Assembly: GCA_003339415.1 (NCBI GenBank)
Contig: PDHQ01000015.1
Span: 296,032 to 360,031, forward strand
Direction of reading: 5' to 3'
Length of the DNA stretch: 64,000 nt
Origin: Ophiocordyceps camponoti-saundersi (nom. inval.)
Taxonomy: Eukaryota > Ascomycota > Sordariomycetes > Hypocreales > Ophiocordycipitaceae
Shown here: positions 20,464 through 32,999 of the stretch, in pieces
Layout: every line of letters begins with the position of its first letter
How positions within the stretch are numbered: the first letter of the stretch is position 1
Notes under the pieces: model-generated
Told to the model about the DNA's origin: nothing
What the model saw: only the letters and a program-made list of their open reading frames with translations
The model's database searches: none
Position numbers and translations under genes: made by a program

Positions 20464-20763
20464 TATTAAGGGACTAGTTAAAGGGGTGCTTATTTACTAG
20501 GCTATATATAATAATAATTACGTATAGAGAGCTTCTAAGGAAGCCGCACTTTAGCGTGCTAAATAGCTATATATACCGCTCTTTCCTTTAGAGCCTATTT
20601 GCCTTCCTATTTAACTATCCTTCCTATTCTATTCTATTTAATCTTTCCGCTATAAGCCTCTAAGCTAGATAGCGGCAGCCTTATCGTTTAATCGTAAAGC
20701 TAATCTATAAGTCTAATATTTAAGTTTATAACCCGAATATAATATAAGGGCTAGACCTTAATA
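20464..20763 (-). repeat. Middle gypsy element, sense 3' LTR (300 bp)
   Basis: It aligns over its full length with 38577-38876. A central stretch of about 95 bp (from the shared ACGTATAGAGAGCTTC onward) is identical in both copies and still contains CA and TG. The flanks differ by C/T and G/A, apart from an A/T difference just upstream of the identical core. Confidence 0.9.
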
Positions 20764-20919
20764 TAAGGTCCCTTCCCTCTCCTATAAGTACGGGATCTAT
20801 TATATAGTATATAGTAAGGTTAGGTAAAAGATTTTCCGCTAGCCCGCCCTACTTTTTTATAGCTTTTATAGCGCTTACTTATTAAACTTTTTATTCTTTC
20901 CTTTCTTCTTTTTATAGCC

Positions 20920-20951
<32 letters not shown>

Positions 20952-20966
20952 ATTATTATTATTATC
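20920..20966. repeat. (TTA)n microsatellite
   Basis: A run of TTA trinucleotides lies inside the middle gypsy element, about 0.16 kb from its sense 3' LTR. Confidence 0.85.
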
Positions 20967-21764
20967 GTTATTAGTAAGGAAATCCGCTGCTTATTTTACG
21001 GGTTTAATTATATTAATATTTTTCTTATTAATAAAGATATCTTAGCTTAGTAAGTATAATAGTTATTTTTAAGATATCGCCGCTATTACTAGCGCCGCTA
21101 CTAACTTTACCGCTATTATTATCGCCGATAAAAATAATAAGAATAATAAAGGCGATAATAGTAACGAAAAAGTTAACGAAGAAATTAATAAAGATAATAT
21201 CGCTAGCGATAATAAAAGCCTCGAATATAAGGAAAATTTTCCGATTTTTATAGAATAGTTTATTTAAGGATATTAGCCTTTTATAGTAGCTTTTTTTTTT
21301 TTTTCTACTATTCCTCCTTCTCCTCTTAAAATAAGTCTCTTTTTTAATATATTTTATAGCTCGCTATATAAGACTTATTAATCTTATATTTAGGAGGGTA
21401 ATTTATCTATTATAAGAGATATATTATTTATAATATTTTTCTTAAGTTATTATACGGAGAAGCTCTTAGCTTTAGGCCCCTTATTAGCTTTCCCTATCTC
21501 CTCCTCTTATTATAATAAGTCTTTATTTAGCTTAACTAGCGGCTTTTTTACTAATATTATATTTTCTATAGCTTATCTTATAGAAGAAGATATTTTAAGC
21601 TAAGACTCCTATCCTCGCTATTATAGCCGTCGCCGCCCCTGCTCTCGCTTCCTCTCCTTCTTCTCCTCCCGCCCCCGCTACTAGCCCCGTTAATAACGAA
21701 AATAATAATAAAAATAAAGATAAAGAAGATAATAATAATAATAAGGGGGCTCTTCGAGAGTATC

Positions 21765-22368
21765 TAATACGGGATATATAATAATACCTTTATAAATCGC
21801 CTAACCTTTTATAATATTTCCTTAAAATTTCCTAAAATTTCCCGCTTTAAGATTTTACTTAAATTTCCCTTAGAAACTTTATTATTTTTACGCTTAGGAA
21901 ATTACTAGGATTTCCTCTTAGAATTTCTCTATAATAACTCTTAGGATTTTACTAAAATTTCTAATAGGATTTAATATTAAAATATATTTTTAGAAATCTT
22001 TAGATTTTACTAGGAAATCCCTATATATTAGGAAATTACCGCGTATTAGGAAATCTCTATTTTACTAATATACTTAGAAATTACTATAAAATCCCCTTAA
22101 ATAAATATTTTTAAGATTATATTAGGAAATCTTCCTTAAGCTCCTAGCTATATAATTAGCTTAATATTCTTTTAGGTAATAATTTAAATTTTTTTATAAT
22201 TATTATTTTAATTTTTAAAAAACTTTTATTTATATTTATATTTTTTATAATAGCTATTTTATAATTTTATAATTAATAGCTAGCTTATTTCTCTTTCTTA
22301 TATATTATATCTAATAGCTAGCTTAATATATATAATTATTAATAAATTATATATATAAGTATATATTA
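21765..22368 (+). repeat. Innermost element 5' LTR (604 bp)
   Basis: Its length equals that of its partner at 31362-31965. This copy is more AT-rich; differences are mostly C/T and G/A. Confidence 0.9.
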
Positions 22369-25199
22369 ACTAATAGTAATTTTATATTTTATTAATTTAT
22401 AAATTTTTAGCTATTAAGGTAATAAGTTAAACTTAAAATATTTTTTATTAATAAAATTTTATAAGCGTAGATTTTTCGCTTAGAAAAAAGCTTTACTATA
22501 TTTATTACTTAACCTTAGCTATATATTATTTTTTTACCCCTAAACTCCTTAAGGTAATCGAGGAAGAAATTATAGCTAGGAAAAAAAAAGCTTATATTTT
22601 TAATATTTATAAAATAGTAAAAAAACCTTACTTTTTTAAAAATAAATTTCCTCTTTTATAATATAAGGAAATAAAGCTAATTAGAAAATATTTACTATAT
22701 TAGAATAATTTTTAAAAAACTAAGTTACTTATTATAATTAAACTTTTCCTAATTAATTTAAATATTATAGTAAATTATAATTAATTATTTAAATAAATAA
22801 ATTAACTAAAATATATATTTAATAATATCCCTTACTTATTTAGAATTTTTTTAGAAAATTAGCTACTTTTTATTTAAAAATACTTTTAAATTATAAATAA
22901 TATTAAAAGAAAAAGTAAATAGCTTACTTTATTAGAAAAAGGTAAGGAAAATATTAAAATCCTTTTTTAGGAAAAAAATAAGAAAGAAACCTTCTTTTAA
23001 GATAAAAGTAAGAAAACTTTTACGCTATAAGAATTCTCTCTAAAAAAAGAACCGTTTACTTTAAGGAAAAATACCTTAAGGAGGTAATATTTCTTAAATC
23101 CTCCTATAATATTATTTAATTCTAAAAAACTTTCTTTACTTTCCGCGGAAAAGGAAAAAATAATATAAATAATTAATAATATACTTTACTTTTATAATAT
23201 TATACCTTAAAACTTAAATTATTTTAAATATATTAACTTAAATAATAATTTATAATTATATAATTAATTAAACTTATAAAAACTATCTAAATAATAAGTT
23301 AAATTATAAGCTAAAAATATTAAATAGTTTAAGCTTATTAGTACTTTTAATATTACTTTTAATTAGATTAAAGAAACTAATTAAATTATCGTTTATTAAA
23401 ATATTAACTAATTTATAAATATTTTAAAATAAATTACTACTTAAAGCGAGGATTATATAAATAAATTTATATAATTTATTCCTTTTTTTTAAAAAAAATA
23501 TATTATAAAATAGTATTCCGAAAATCTAAACTCCTAAATTAAATTAGAATTTACTTTTCCTAATCTTAGAATTTAAAAATAAGTAAAAGCTTTTTAGAAA
23601 AAGTTTACTATTTAACTTAATATTACCGCTCTTATTATATAAAAATAAAGCTTTATATCTTAAGATATATTTACTAGAAAGAATTTTCAATTATAAATAT
23701 CTAAGATAAAAAGAATAGCTTAAATAGCCCTTTATCCTAAATAATTTATATTAATAATTATCTTTTCTTAACTTAATATTTTTCTCTAAAAAACTTTCTA
23801 ATAGCTAATTAGCGAAGATACCTTAGATAACTAAGTATATAAATATAAATAACTTATTCTAAACCTCTAAACTAAGCTAATTAAAGGAACTTAGGGTAAT
23901 TTATAGAATAATATTATTTAATATATAGCTTTAGGTAAATTACCTTAATATAAATATAAGGTAAATAATTCTAAAAAGAAATCTTTATAAAATTTAAATT
24001 ACTAATTAAATCGTAAACTAAATAATTTCCTTAGAAAGCTAATAGATAATACTTAGAAACTTTTTAATAAGAATATTAAGTTTAAAATAAAAATAAAATA
24101 ACTTTTCCTAAAAAAAAACGAAGAAAGCTTAAAAGGTAATCCTATTCTTATTAATCTTACTTACGAACTTACCGAATAAAATCTTAATATTAATAAAATC
24201 TTTATAATCTTTTTTAAAATATATAATATAATTCTTAATATCTTAAAATATAATTTAGATAATAAAACTAACTTATTTAAATTATCTAAAACTAAAAAGG
24301 ATAAGTAATTAGCTAATAACTTATATTATTTTATTTTAAATTTTAAGAAATATAAAATAAAACCTTTTAATATTATTAGAAACCTCCTTTTTAAAAATCT
24401 TCTTATTATCGAAGCTACTCCTTAGATAATTAATTTTCTTTTAAAATAAGTTTCTTATTTTTCTTATACGAAGATTTTAGTATTTAGTAAAAATAAACTA
24501 TTTAACGCTATAGAAATATATATTAATATTAAAGTAAATAAATCCCTTATTAGGAAAAACTTATTTAATAAGTTTAATAATATTAACTATAATCTAATAA
24601 TAATTTAAAGCTTAAATAATATTAAATTAGCCTTAACTTATAATTAGGCTATTTTTATTTTATATATTATTAGTAAAATTAATAGTAAGTTTTATATTAG
24701 TAAGTTTAAAACTAGCGCTTAGGTTATTAAATATCTTCTTACTAGAGTTTTATTAAGATAAGAATTCTCGATCCCTTATAAAATTAATATTCTTAACTTT
24801 CGATAAAAGCTTTAAATTTAACTTTATAGAGGAATATATATTAAATACTATTTTACTTATAAAGGACTAGCTATTTATAAATATATAATAGCCGCTTTAG
24901 TAATAATAATCCCTCTTTTTTTAATAAGTATAATTCTAATATTAATTAAAGATCCTCCTAAAAATCGTAACCTTATCTTTTTCCTTAACTTTTATTTCCT
25001 CTTAAGTTTAATTATTTATAATTATTTCTATTTAACTATTTTTAACTTAAGTAATAAACTAATCTTTTTTAAATAAAAAGAAAAGGTTAATATTATATTA
25101 AATCTTAATAATTAATTTTCTTTTATAATCCCTTAATAAATTACTAAGAAAGATACCTTAAATAACCTTAATAAACGTTTAATATTAGATTCTTTTTTA

Positions 25200-28100
25200 G
25201 ATTAAATAATATTATTTAAAGAAATTAATACTAACTTACCTTTTATTAATATCTTAGATTTAAGTTAACTTTATTAGTTAGGTATTTCTAAGATACCCGA
25301 TATCCCGGAAATCGAAGGAGAATATAGTATTAAAATCTATATATTAAATCCTTAATTATCCGAAAAAGTAAAATAACTTTATAATTCTTTTCTAAAATTT
25401 TAGGAAAATATTAAACTAATTAATTTACCCCCTAAGTAATATTTAAAGATCCCTCTCGTTAATAATTAGTATAAGAAAAAACTTAGTTTATATCCTTATC
25501 TACTAAATAAACCTAATTAGGATTTCCTTAATAAAAAGTATAACGATATATATTTATAAGGTAATATAAAATAGGCGCTTAAAGCTTTATTTTTCGCTAG
25601 CCTATATTTTATTATTTAAAGAAAAGGTAAATTATATATTATTAATAACTTATAAGCTTTAAATAGCGTAGCTATTTCTAATATATATTTAATACCTCTC
25701 CCTTAAAATATAATTTATAAATTAGTAAATAAAAAAGTTATTTTTACTATTAATACTTAAAGCTTTTTTTATTAGTTTCTTATTTATCTAAATTACTAAA
25801 AGCGGTTTATAATTATTTCTTACCGTAAATTAAAAAGGGCTATAGTTACTCTTATAAGGTATAAAAATTCGCCTGCTTATATATAAAGATTCGTTAATTA
25901 TATTCTCTAATTATATAAAATATACGCTACTAAATATATTAACGATATAGTAATCTTCTTTAATTTTCTAAAAGATTACGTTAAGTATTTATTTACTATA
26001 TTTAATTTTTTCGTTAGTATAAATCTTTCCCTCTCCGCTTTTAAATTATTTCTTTATTATTTATTTATAAAAATATTAAAATACTACGTTAATAAATTTA
26101 TATTAATAAATACTTAATTTTAGGTAAAAGCCTTATAAGATATTAAGTTCCTTAATATTTTATAATATCTTAAGTAATAAATTAGATTAGTTAGATAGAT
26201 AAGATATCTTATTCCTTATTTTACGTAATAAATTAACTTTTTTTAAAAACGTAAAATAGTAATATTCTAAAAAGGATAGGAAAATAAAATACCTATTATT
26301 AAACTAAAAAAAATATTTTTACCTTTTAATTTAAAATTATCCTAATAAAGGAAGAAATTAACTATTTTAATAATATTACTAATACTTTTTATAATAATAT
26401 TACTCTTAGTTAGTTTTTTCCTAATTATTAACTTTTTTTATAAATTAATATTTTCTAAGAGAATAGTTTTATAGCTTATCTTTTCTATATTAATAATAAA
26501 GAATTTTAAAAATTATTTTTAGCTCCGCCTTAGTAATTTATTAAACTTATCTATTATCTTAATTATATTTTTAAATTAGCTAAAATTAGATATTAGCTAA
26601 CTAAACTTAAGATCTTTTATTTAATATAAGCTTATCGTAAATTTTAAACTTATTTAATTAAAACTCGAAAACTAAAAATTATAATTTTTATAAATTATAT
26701 TATAATTTTAATAATTATAAAATAAACTTCTTTTTTTACTATTAATATAAAAAATAATAATTACCTTACTTTTATTTTTTAATTTCTAAATTAATACCTT
26801 TTTAAAGTTTAATATATTTTAAATATTTTTAATATTTTTATAAACTCTTTCTTACGCCTCCCCTTAAAAGTAATCCCGGAAAAAGAATAAGGAGAACTTA
26901 AGGATATTTAAGAAGATTATATCGATTAGGATTACGTATTTATTTCCTTAAAGGCTATTTTTAATAACGCCTTCTAACGTAAGATTTCCGAAAAATATCT
27001 CCTCGATATATAATAATTTAAAATCTTAAAATAACTTAAAAATAAAAACTTTTAGGAAAAACTCCCTTTTATCTAAGTAAATAGCTTATTATATTTTAAA
27101 AATATCGATAGTTAATAATAACTTTATATTTTTAAAAATTACGCTAAAGAAATTATTTTTAAGTATTATTTTTATAAATTTTATATTAGTTAAAAATATA
27201 TATAAGCTAAACTCTCCTCTAATTTTATTATTTTTTAATTAAAAAAAAATTAACGATTTTATAGATAAAAATAATATTTATAAATATAATTAAATTAATA
27301 GATAGCCTCTTTTTAAGGAAATAATTTCGATTTATTTCTTAGTAATTCCCTTTTATATAATTATAATAAATTTTATTATTAGACTTTTTTTAATTTTTTT
27401 AGAAAACTTACTTTAATCTAAACTTAAAAAAAAATTTTATAATACTCTCTTTATTATTACTAATAAGTTCTTAAAAATATATATTTTAACTTTTAGATAT
27501 AATTACTTTACTACTAAAAAATAAGCTTAGCGGCTATATTATAAGCTTATTTATTATAATTAAGGATTCTTAAAGTAAATTATCTCCGATTAGGATTTAA
27601 AATTTATATTTAAATTTTAAAAAACTTTATAATTTATTTTTAATATTAAACTCTTAATATCGACTATATATTACTTATAAACTAATAATTTATCTAAAAA
27701 ATAAAATTAGATTATCGAAATTATTTTTAGATTTTTTATTATTAATTTCCCGATAAAGTAATAAATTAACGCCTTATTAGCTTTTTAGTTTTCTCTTAAT
27801 AACTCCTTTTTCTTAATTATTAAGATTACGCTAAGTAAATTATTTATTAGATTCTAAATAAATAATAGTTTTTATTATCTAAGCGATTAAGCTTCTCTTA
27901 GATTTTAGGAAATATTAAAAGATAAGGTAGTTATCTTTATTACTTACGCCTAAGCTATAATAAAATAATATTATAATAAAAAATATCGGAAGCTTAAGTT
28001 TAAGCTTAGCGATTAGGTTTAGCTAAAACTTAGGAAAAGATATTCTATTTCTAATAGATAAGTAGCGAAGCTTTCGGAATAGTAAACTAAGCTTTTCCGC

Positions 28101-28530
28101 GTAATTAAATAAATTAGCTATTTAGCTTATTAATTAAATCTTAATAACTCTATAAATATTTATTCTATTATATTAGTTATTTAATTTTAACTAGCTAACG
28201 CTTTAGGAGAATAACTTAGCCTTAAGCTTAATACTAATAATTATAAGATCGAATAAATCCTTAATAAGAGAAGGGTTAAAAGAAGATAAGGTATTATTTA
28301 AATAAAATATCTTATATATTAGAAAAGATACCCGAATAATAATAATTAATAGGTAGCTAAAAAAGATTTCTAATAAAAGGAGATAATCGAAGAATTTAAG
28401 AAAGAAAAAGATAAGTTAAAAGCTAAGCTAGATATTACTAAGAAAAAATATATAAATACTCTTAAAAAGTACCGGCTATTAGAATAAGGTAAATAAGTTA
28501 CTTAGTAATAAACGCGTAAAATCTTTAGGA
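25200..28530 (+). pseudogene. Degraded pol (RT, integrase, chromodomain) of the innermost element
   Basis: Reading through TAA/TAG as former CAA/CAG/TGG codons, the plus strand at about 25.86-26.12 kb shows the gypsy RT order SPAY, then Y-I-N-D-I-V-I-F (a decayed YxDDIVIF catalytic box), then an NISL-like block. At 28.24-28.42 kb a chromodomain-like sequence follows the integrase (YKIE, ILNKRRVKR, KYLI, then a K-R-Y-P block). A Lys/Glu-rich coiled-coil tail ends near 28.5 kb. Boundaries are approximate. Assignment is by motif order only. Confidence 0.75.
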
Positions 28531-28760
28531 AATAATAAACCTAACGCGTTACTATTTATATTAAATTTCCCTTTATTTTCTTACCTTTTCTCTCTTACTT
28601 TTTCTCTTTTCTATTTATCCTCTATTATCCCTTTTTATATTTCCTATCTTTATTATATCTTTCTAATATATTATATTTATTTTTTTTATAATTATTCTTT
28701 TTTATTTTCTAATTTTATTTATTTCCTTTTTATTTTTCCCCTTTTTTTATACTTAAAATT

Positions 28761-30450
28761 AATCCGCCTTATAATAATCCTTATTATTCTTATAATAAAA
28801 CTTACCGTAAGCTATTCTATAAGTAGCTAATTTATACTCCTTTAGCACTTATATTTAAAAGCTTTAAGAGAGCTATTTAGCTATTTAAAAACCTCGCCGA
28901 ACTCTAATATTTATTTAAATTACTTACTTATAAATTTAATAACTAGAAATCGAATAACCGTATAATATTTATCGCCTAGAAATAGGCATTTTAAGTAAAA
29001 AGCTATAATTTATCTTTTAGTAAATTAGATAGTTATATTTACTATATTAACCGAAAAGTAAAAAGATAAGCTAATAGCAAAAAACTCCCTAATAACGAAA
29101 ACTATAATTTTAAGTACTTATTTTTAAATAATAACTTTAACTCTAATCGATTTTTACTTAATATTTCTAAAATTATAGCGCTTAAATATTTTACTCGATA
29201 AATTACCGTAGTATCTTCCTTTACTACTAGCTTTACCTCTAAAATACTAGCTACTTTATTAAGAAGCTATACTTATCTTACGCTACTATACTCCTTTATT
29301 AATATTAAAAGGAATATTTTTCTATAATCTAAATAATTTAGAAAAAACTATTACGGCGCGTACGCGTTATTAGAAATTATAAAAGATTATATTAAAGGCC
29401 TAGTTAGTAAGTAAATTTATTAAGACTCTAAAAAATTAAAGGAAATTAAGAGGATCTTAGCTATTATCTTATATATTAACTACTTTAATAAGATAAAATA
29501 AATAGTATTAGTAGCTATAGAAAAGGAGACTAAGGTTAAGAGAGTAGCTTCTATTTTTAGTAAATTTTTAGTAAGGCGTTTTATTACTCTTTTTACTTTA
29601 ACTTAATAAAGCGTTCTTAGAACTTTTAATAAGTAAACTCGCTTTACTTTTTAATAACTTAAAACCCCTATAATAATCTCTAAAACTATAATCTAATTTT
29701 AAAAAATTCTAAAAACTAAAAATATTAAAAAAGCTAATAATAATTTTTTAGTAACTTACTATAATAGTTTAGTTTAAGTTATTAAATACTCTCTTACTTT
29801 TTTCGTAATATACTATAATAAGTAAGCTTTAATATTTTAAAATATAAATATTACTTTAATTTAAGTAACTTATTTTAATAAGTACCTTACTAAATATAAT
29901 ATTTCCCTTAGCCTAAGTTATATAGCGAAAATATTTAATATTAGTAATAAATAGATTATTAATTTCCCTATTCTTATACCTATCTTACTCGATATTCCCG
30001 CTTTTAAGAATATATTACTTAATATCGATAAGGTTACTATATTTATTAATAAGAAATCCGCGCTTAATAATTTAAGGAAGATTCTAAAATTTTATAAGAG
30101 AAACTATTAGGATTCGTATATTTATATAAGAGAATAGATATATCTACTTAGTAAAGGTATCGTTATATTACTTCTAGCTATTATTATTAATTATATACTT
30201 TTTTTAGCTTAGAGCGATATTATCGGAAATAAAATAACTTTAAACTTTAGTAATATTCTAATTTTTAATATTTTAAATTTAGTTAAGATAGCTCCCGATA
30301 ATATCTTTAAAAAGCTATATAATTAGATAAGTAGCTTAGTTAAACCCTCTAATAATACTAAATATATTATAACTATTAAACTTATTAATATAGACCTTTT
30401 CGTTAATATAATAATAAACTAAAGATTTCCTTAGCTTTTTATATAATATC
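28761..30450 (+). pseudogene. Unassigned RIP-broken reading frame downstream of pol
   Basis: One plus-strand frame stays coherent for about 560 codons. It is interrupted only by TAA and TAG, never by TGA, which is what RIP of CAA, CAG and TGG codons produces. I recognise no reverse transcriptase, integrase, protease or envelope motif. It is separated from the chromodomain end by a T-rich spacer (about 28.56-28.75 kb) and followed by a short-repeat region and the purine tract. It could be an accessory or captured gene, or a second gag-like ORF. Confidence 0.5.
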
Positions 30451-30514
30451 GGTATAAACCGTAGTAAGGAAATATATTAATAACGCGCTCTATACTAAGA
30501 GTACGCGTTATATC

Positions 30515-30605
30515 GTTTAACTATTAATACGTAACGATTTTTATATCTATTTAACTATTAATAAGTAATAGATCTCTAAGTTATTTAACTATTAATAAGT
30601 AATAA
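30515..30605 (+). repeat. Three short direct repeats (TTTAACTATTAATA core)
   Basis: The core occurs at about 30516, 30549 and 30583, the last two extending to TTTAACTATTAATAAGTAATA. It lies in the probable 3' untranslated region of the innermost element, after the unassigned frame. Confidence 0.75.
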
Positions 30606-31361
30606 CTATTATATTTACTAAGCTTAGGTAAGAACCTTATAAATTAATATATTTTTAGTATCGTTTTTTAATATTTTTACAATATAGTACTAGTTATATA
30701 TTATTTATCCTATACTTTATACGCTATAAATAAAGAAAGAATATTAGCTATAATAAGAAAGCTATATAAAGCTTATTTACTATAAACTACTCGCGATATA
30801 CGCCTAAGAATAAGTATAACTATTTATAATATAGTTAACCTTACTACTATTTATAATATCTTAGACGCCTCTATTTTTATAAAGTATATTATACTTAAAG
30901 CTATAAACTATATCTCTTACGCTAGTTACGGTAAGATTATTTATATTCGCTCTTATATTATTATTATAACTTACGCTACTTTATATAATAAAAATAGTAA
31001 GATATTTTCCTTTATTCTATTCCTTTAATTCGCTATTACGTCGCGTCCTTATTTTTCCTATTTTTCCTATTTTAATTTCTTAGTATTATAATACCTTTTA
31101 CTATAATATATACTTTTCTATATATATCTAATATATATTATAATTCTCCTTTATTATTCTTATCTTATTTTTTTATTTTTTTCCTATATTATATAGATTA
31201 ATTTAATTCTCTATATATAAATCCCCGATAATATTTCTTAATCTATAAATAAATATAATTATTAAAGTTAATATAAAAAAAGCTTTTAAGTATAATAATA
31301 GTTTCTAAAGTAAAATAGGGAGTTAATAAGGCTATTAGAATTCTTTTCCGGCCCGGGGAGT

Positions 31362-31965
31362 TAATATAAGATATATAATAATACCTCTATAAATCGCCTA
31401 ACCTCTTATAATATTTCCCTAAGATTTCCTAGGATTTCCCGCTTTAAGATTTTACTCGGATTTCCCTTAGAAACTTTATTACCTTTATACTTAGGAAATT
31501 ACTAGGATTTCCTCTTAGGATTTCTTTATAATAACTCTTAGGATTTTACTAAAATTTTTAGTAGGATTTAATATTAAAATATATTTTTAGAAATCTCCGG
31601 ATTTTACTAAGAAATCCTTATATATTAGGAAATTACCGCGTACTAGGAAATCTCTATTTTACTAATATACTTAGAAATCACCGTAAAATCCCCTTAGGTA
31701 AATACTTTTAAGATTATACTAGGAAATCTTCCTTAAGCTTTTAGTTATATAATTAGCTTAGTATTCTTTTAAGTAGTAATTTAGATTTTTTTATAGTTAC
31801 TATTTTAATTCTTAAAAGACTTTTACTTATACTTATACCTTTTATAATAGCTATTTTATAATCTTATAATTAGTAGCTAGCCCGTCTCCTTTTCCTATAT
31901 ATTATATCTAGTAGCTAGCCTAATATATATAACTACTAGTAAATTATATATATAAGCGTATATTA
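31362..31965 (+). repeat. Innermost element 3' LTR (604 bp)
   Basis: It aligns end to end with 21765-22368 and is preceded by the purine-rich GGGGAG. It is less AT-rich than the 5' copy. Confidence 0.9.
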
Positions 31966-32999
31966 GTATTTATATCTTTACTATATTAAATAGGGATATA
32001 AATATTATAACTAAGCTATAATACTAAAGCGTATAAGGAAGTAAAAACCTTATATATCTTATATAAAATATATACTTTTATACTAAACTTATATACTAGC
32101 CCCTTAGCTCTTAGTTTTAGCTTATATAGCGTAATATATTACCGCTAATATTAAAGATCTGCTAATAATAATAAAGGTAAATAAAGCGCTTTAGGTAGTA
32201 ATTATAGTAGCTTAAGCCTTAATAATATTAGCTAAGCTTAAGCTTATATATAGCGGTGCTCCTCTTATTATATAATTTATATCCCTAATCTTACTATATA
32301 AAATACGGAAAGCTAATTTATCTTAGCTAAGGAGTATATTAATATTATCCTCGATATCGCCCCCCTTTATAAGCTTTCGGGCTTTAGGGGGTTAGCTAAT
32401 ATTTTAATATTAAAGGAAAAAATTACTATTTTAAAGCGTAACGCCGCTATTACCGTTACCGCTATACTTATCGCCGCCGCTACTAAACTAATAACCTTAA
32501 CGCTATTACGCCGCCGCTATTACTTAGCTAAGGAGTTATTATTTATAAAAAAGTAGCGCTACTAAATATCGTAAAGGGGGGGGGTATATTTTCCGCGCTT
32601 ATTAGTGCGCTTTTTAATATAATCCCGCTATTAGCTATTTTACTATACGTTTCCTAATAACTTACCTATTATTATATATAGCTAGTTTATATAAAGCCTT
32701 AAAGCGATTAAGAGCGGCGGTGCCCTTAAGTTCTATTAGAAATTCCTATATTAGGTTTTAATAACTTTTCTATTTAATAAAAACCTCTTATCTCTTACCT
32801 TTACTTACTTTCTTCTATCTAGCTAAGATAATCTCTTTAATTTCCTATTTTTCCTCCCTATTAATTAGTATTATAAGAGGCTATAGATTAATAATATCTT
32901 ATCTAAGTAAGGAGTTTAAAGCTGCCCTTTTAAGTAAATCTATATTAAAGCGATTATAAGCTCCTATTAGTAATCTCGTAAGTTTAATAAGGGAAAGGT

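Larger units (their letters stand above)
21765..31965 (+). mobile_element. RIP-degraded chromovirus-type Ty3/gypsy retrotransposon (innermost element, 10.2 kb)
   Basis: 604-bp LTRs lie at 21765-22368 and 31362-31965. The target duplication is GTATC (21760-21764) and GTATT (31966-31970), differing by one C-to-T. LTR ends are TA..TA, as expected if RIP changed TG..CA. A purine-rich GGGGAG abuts the right LTR, giving plus sense. Degraded plus-strand reverse transcriptase, integrase and chromodomain are recognisable, followed by an unassigned 1.7-kb frame. The element is long for gypsy. It is the youngest of the three LTR insertions. Confidence 0.88.
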
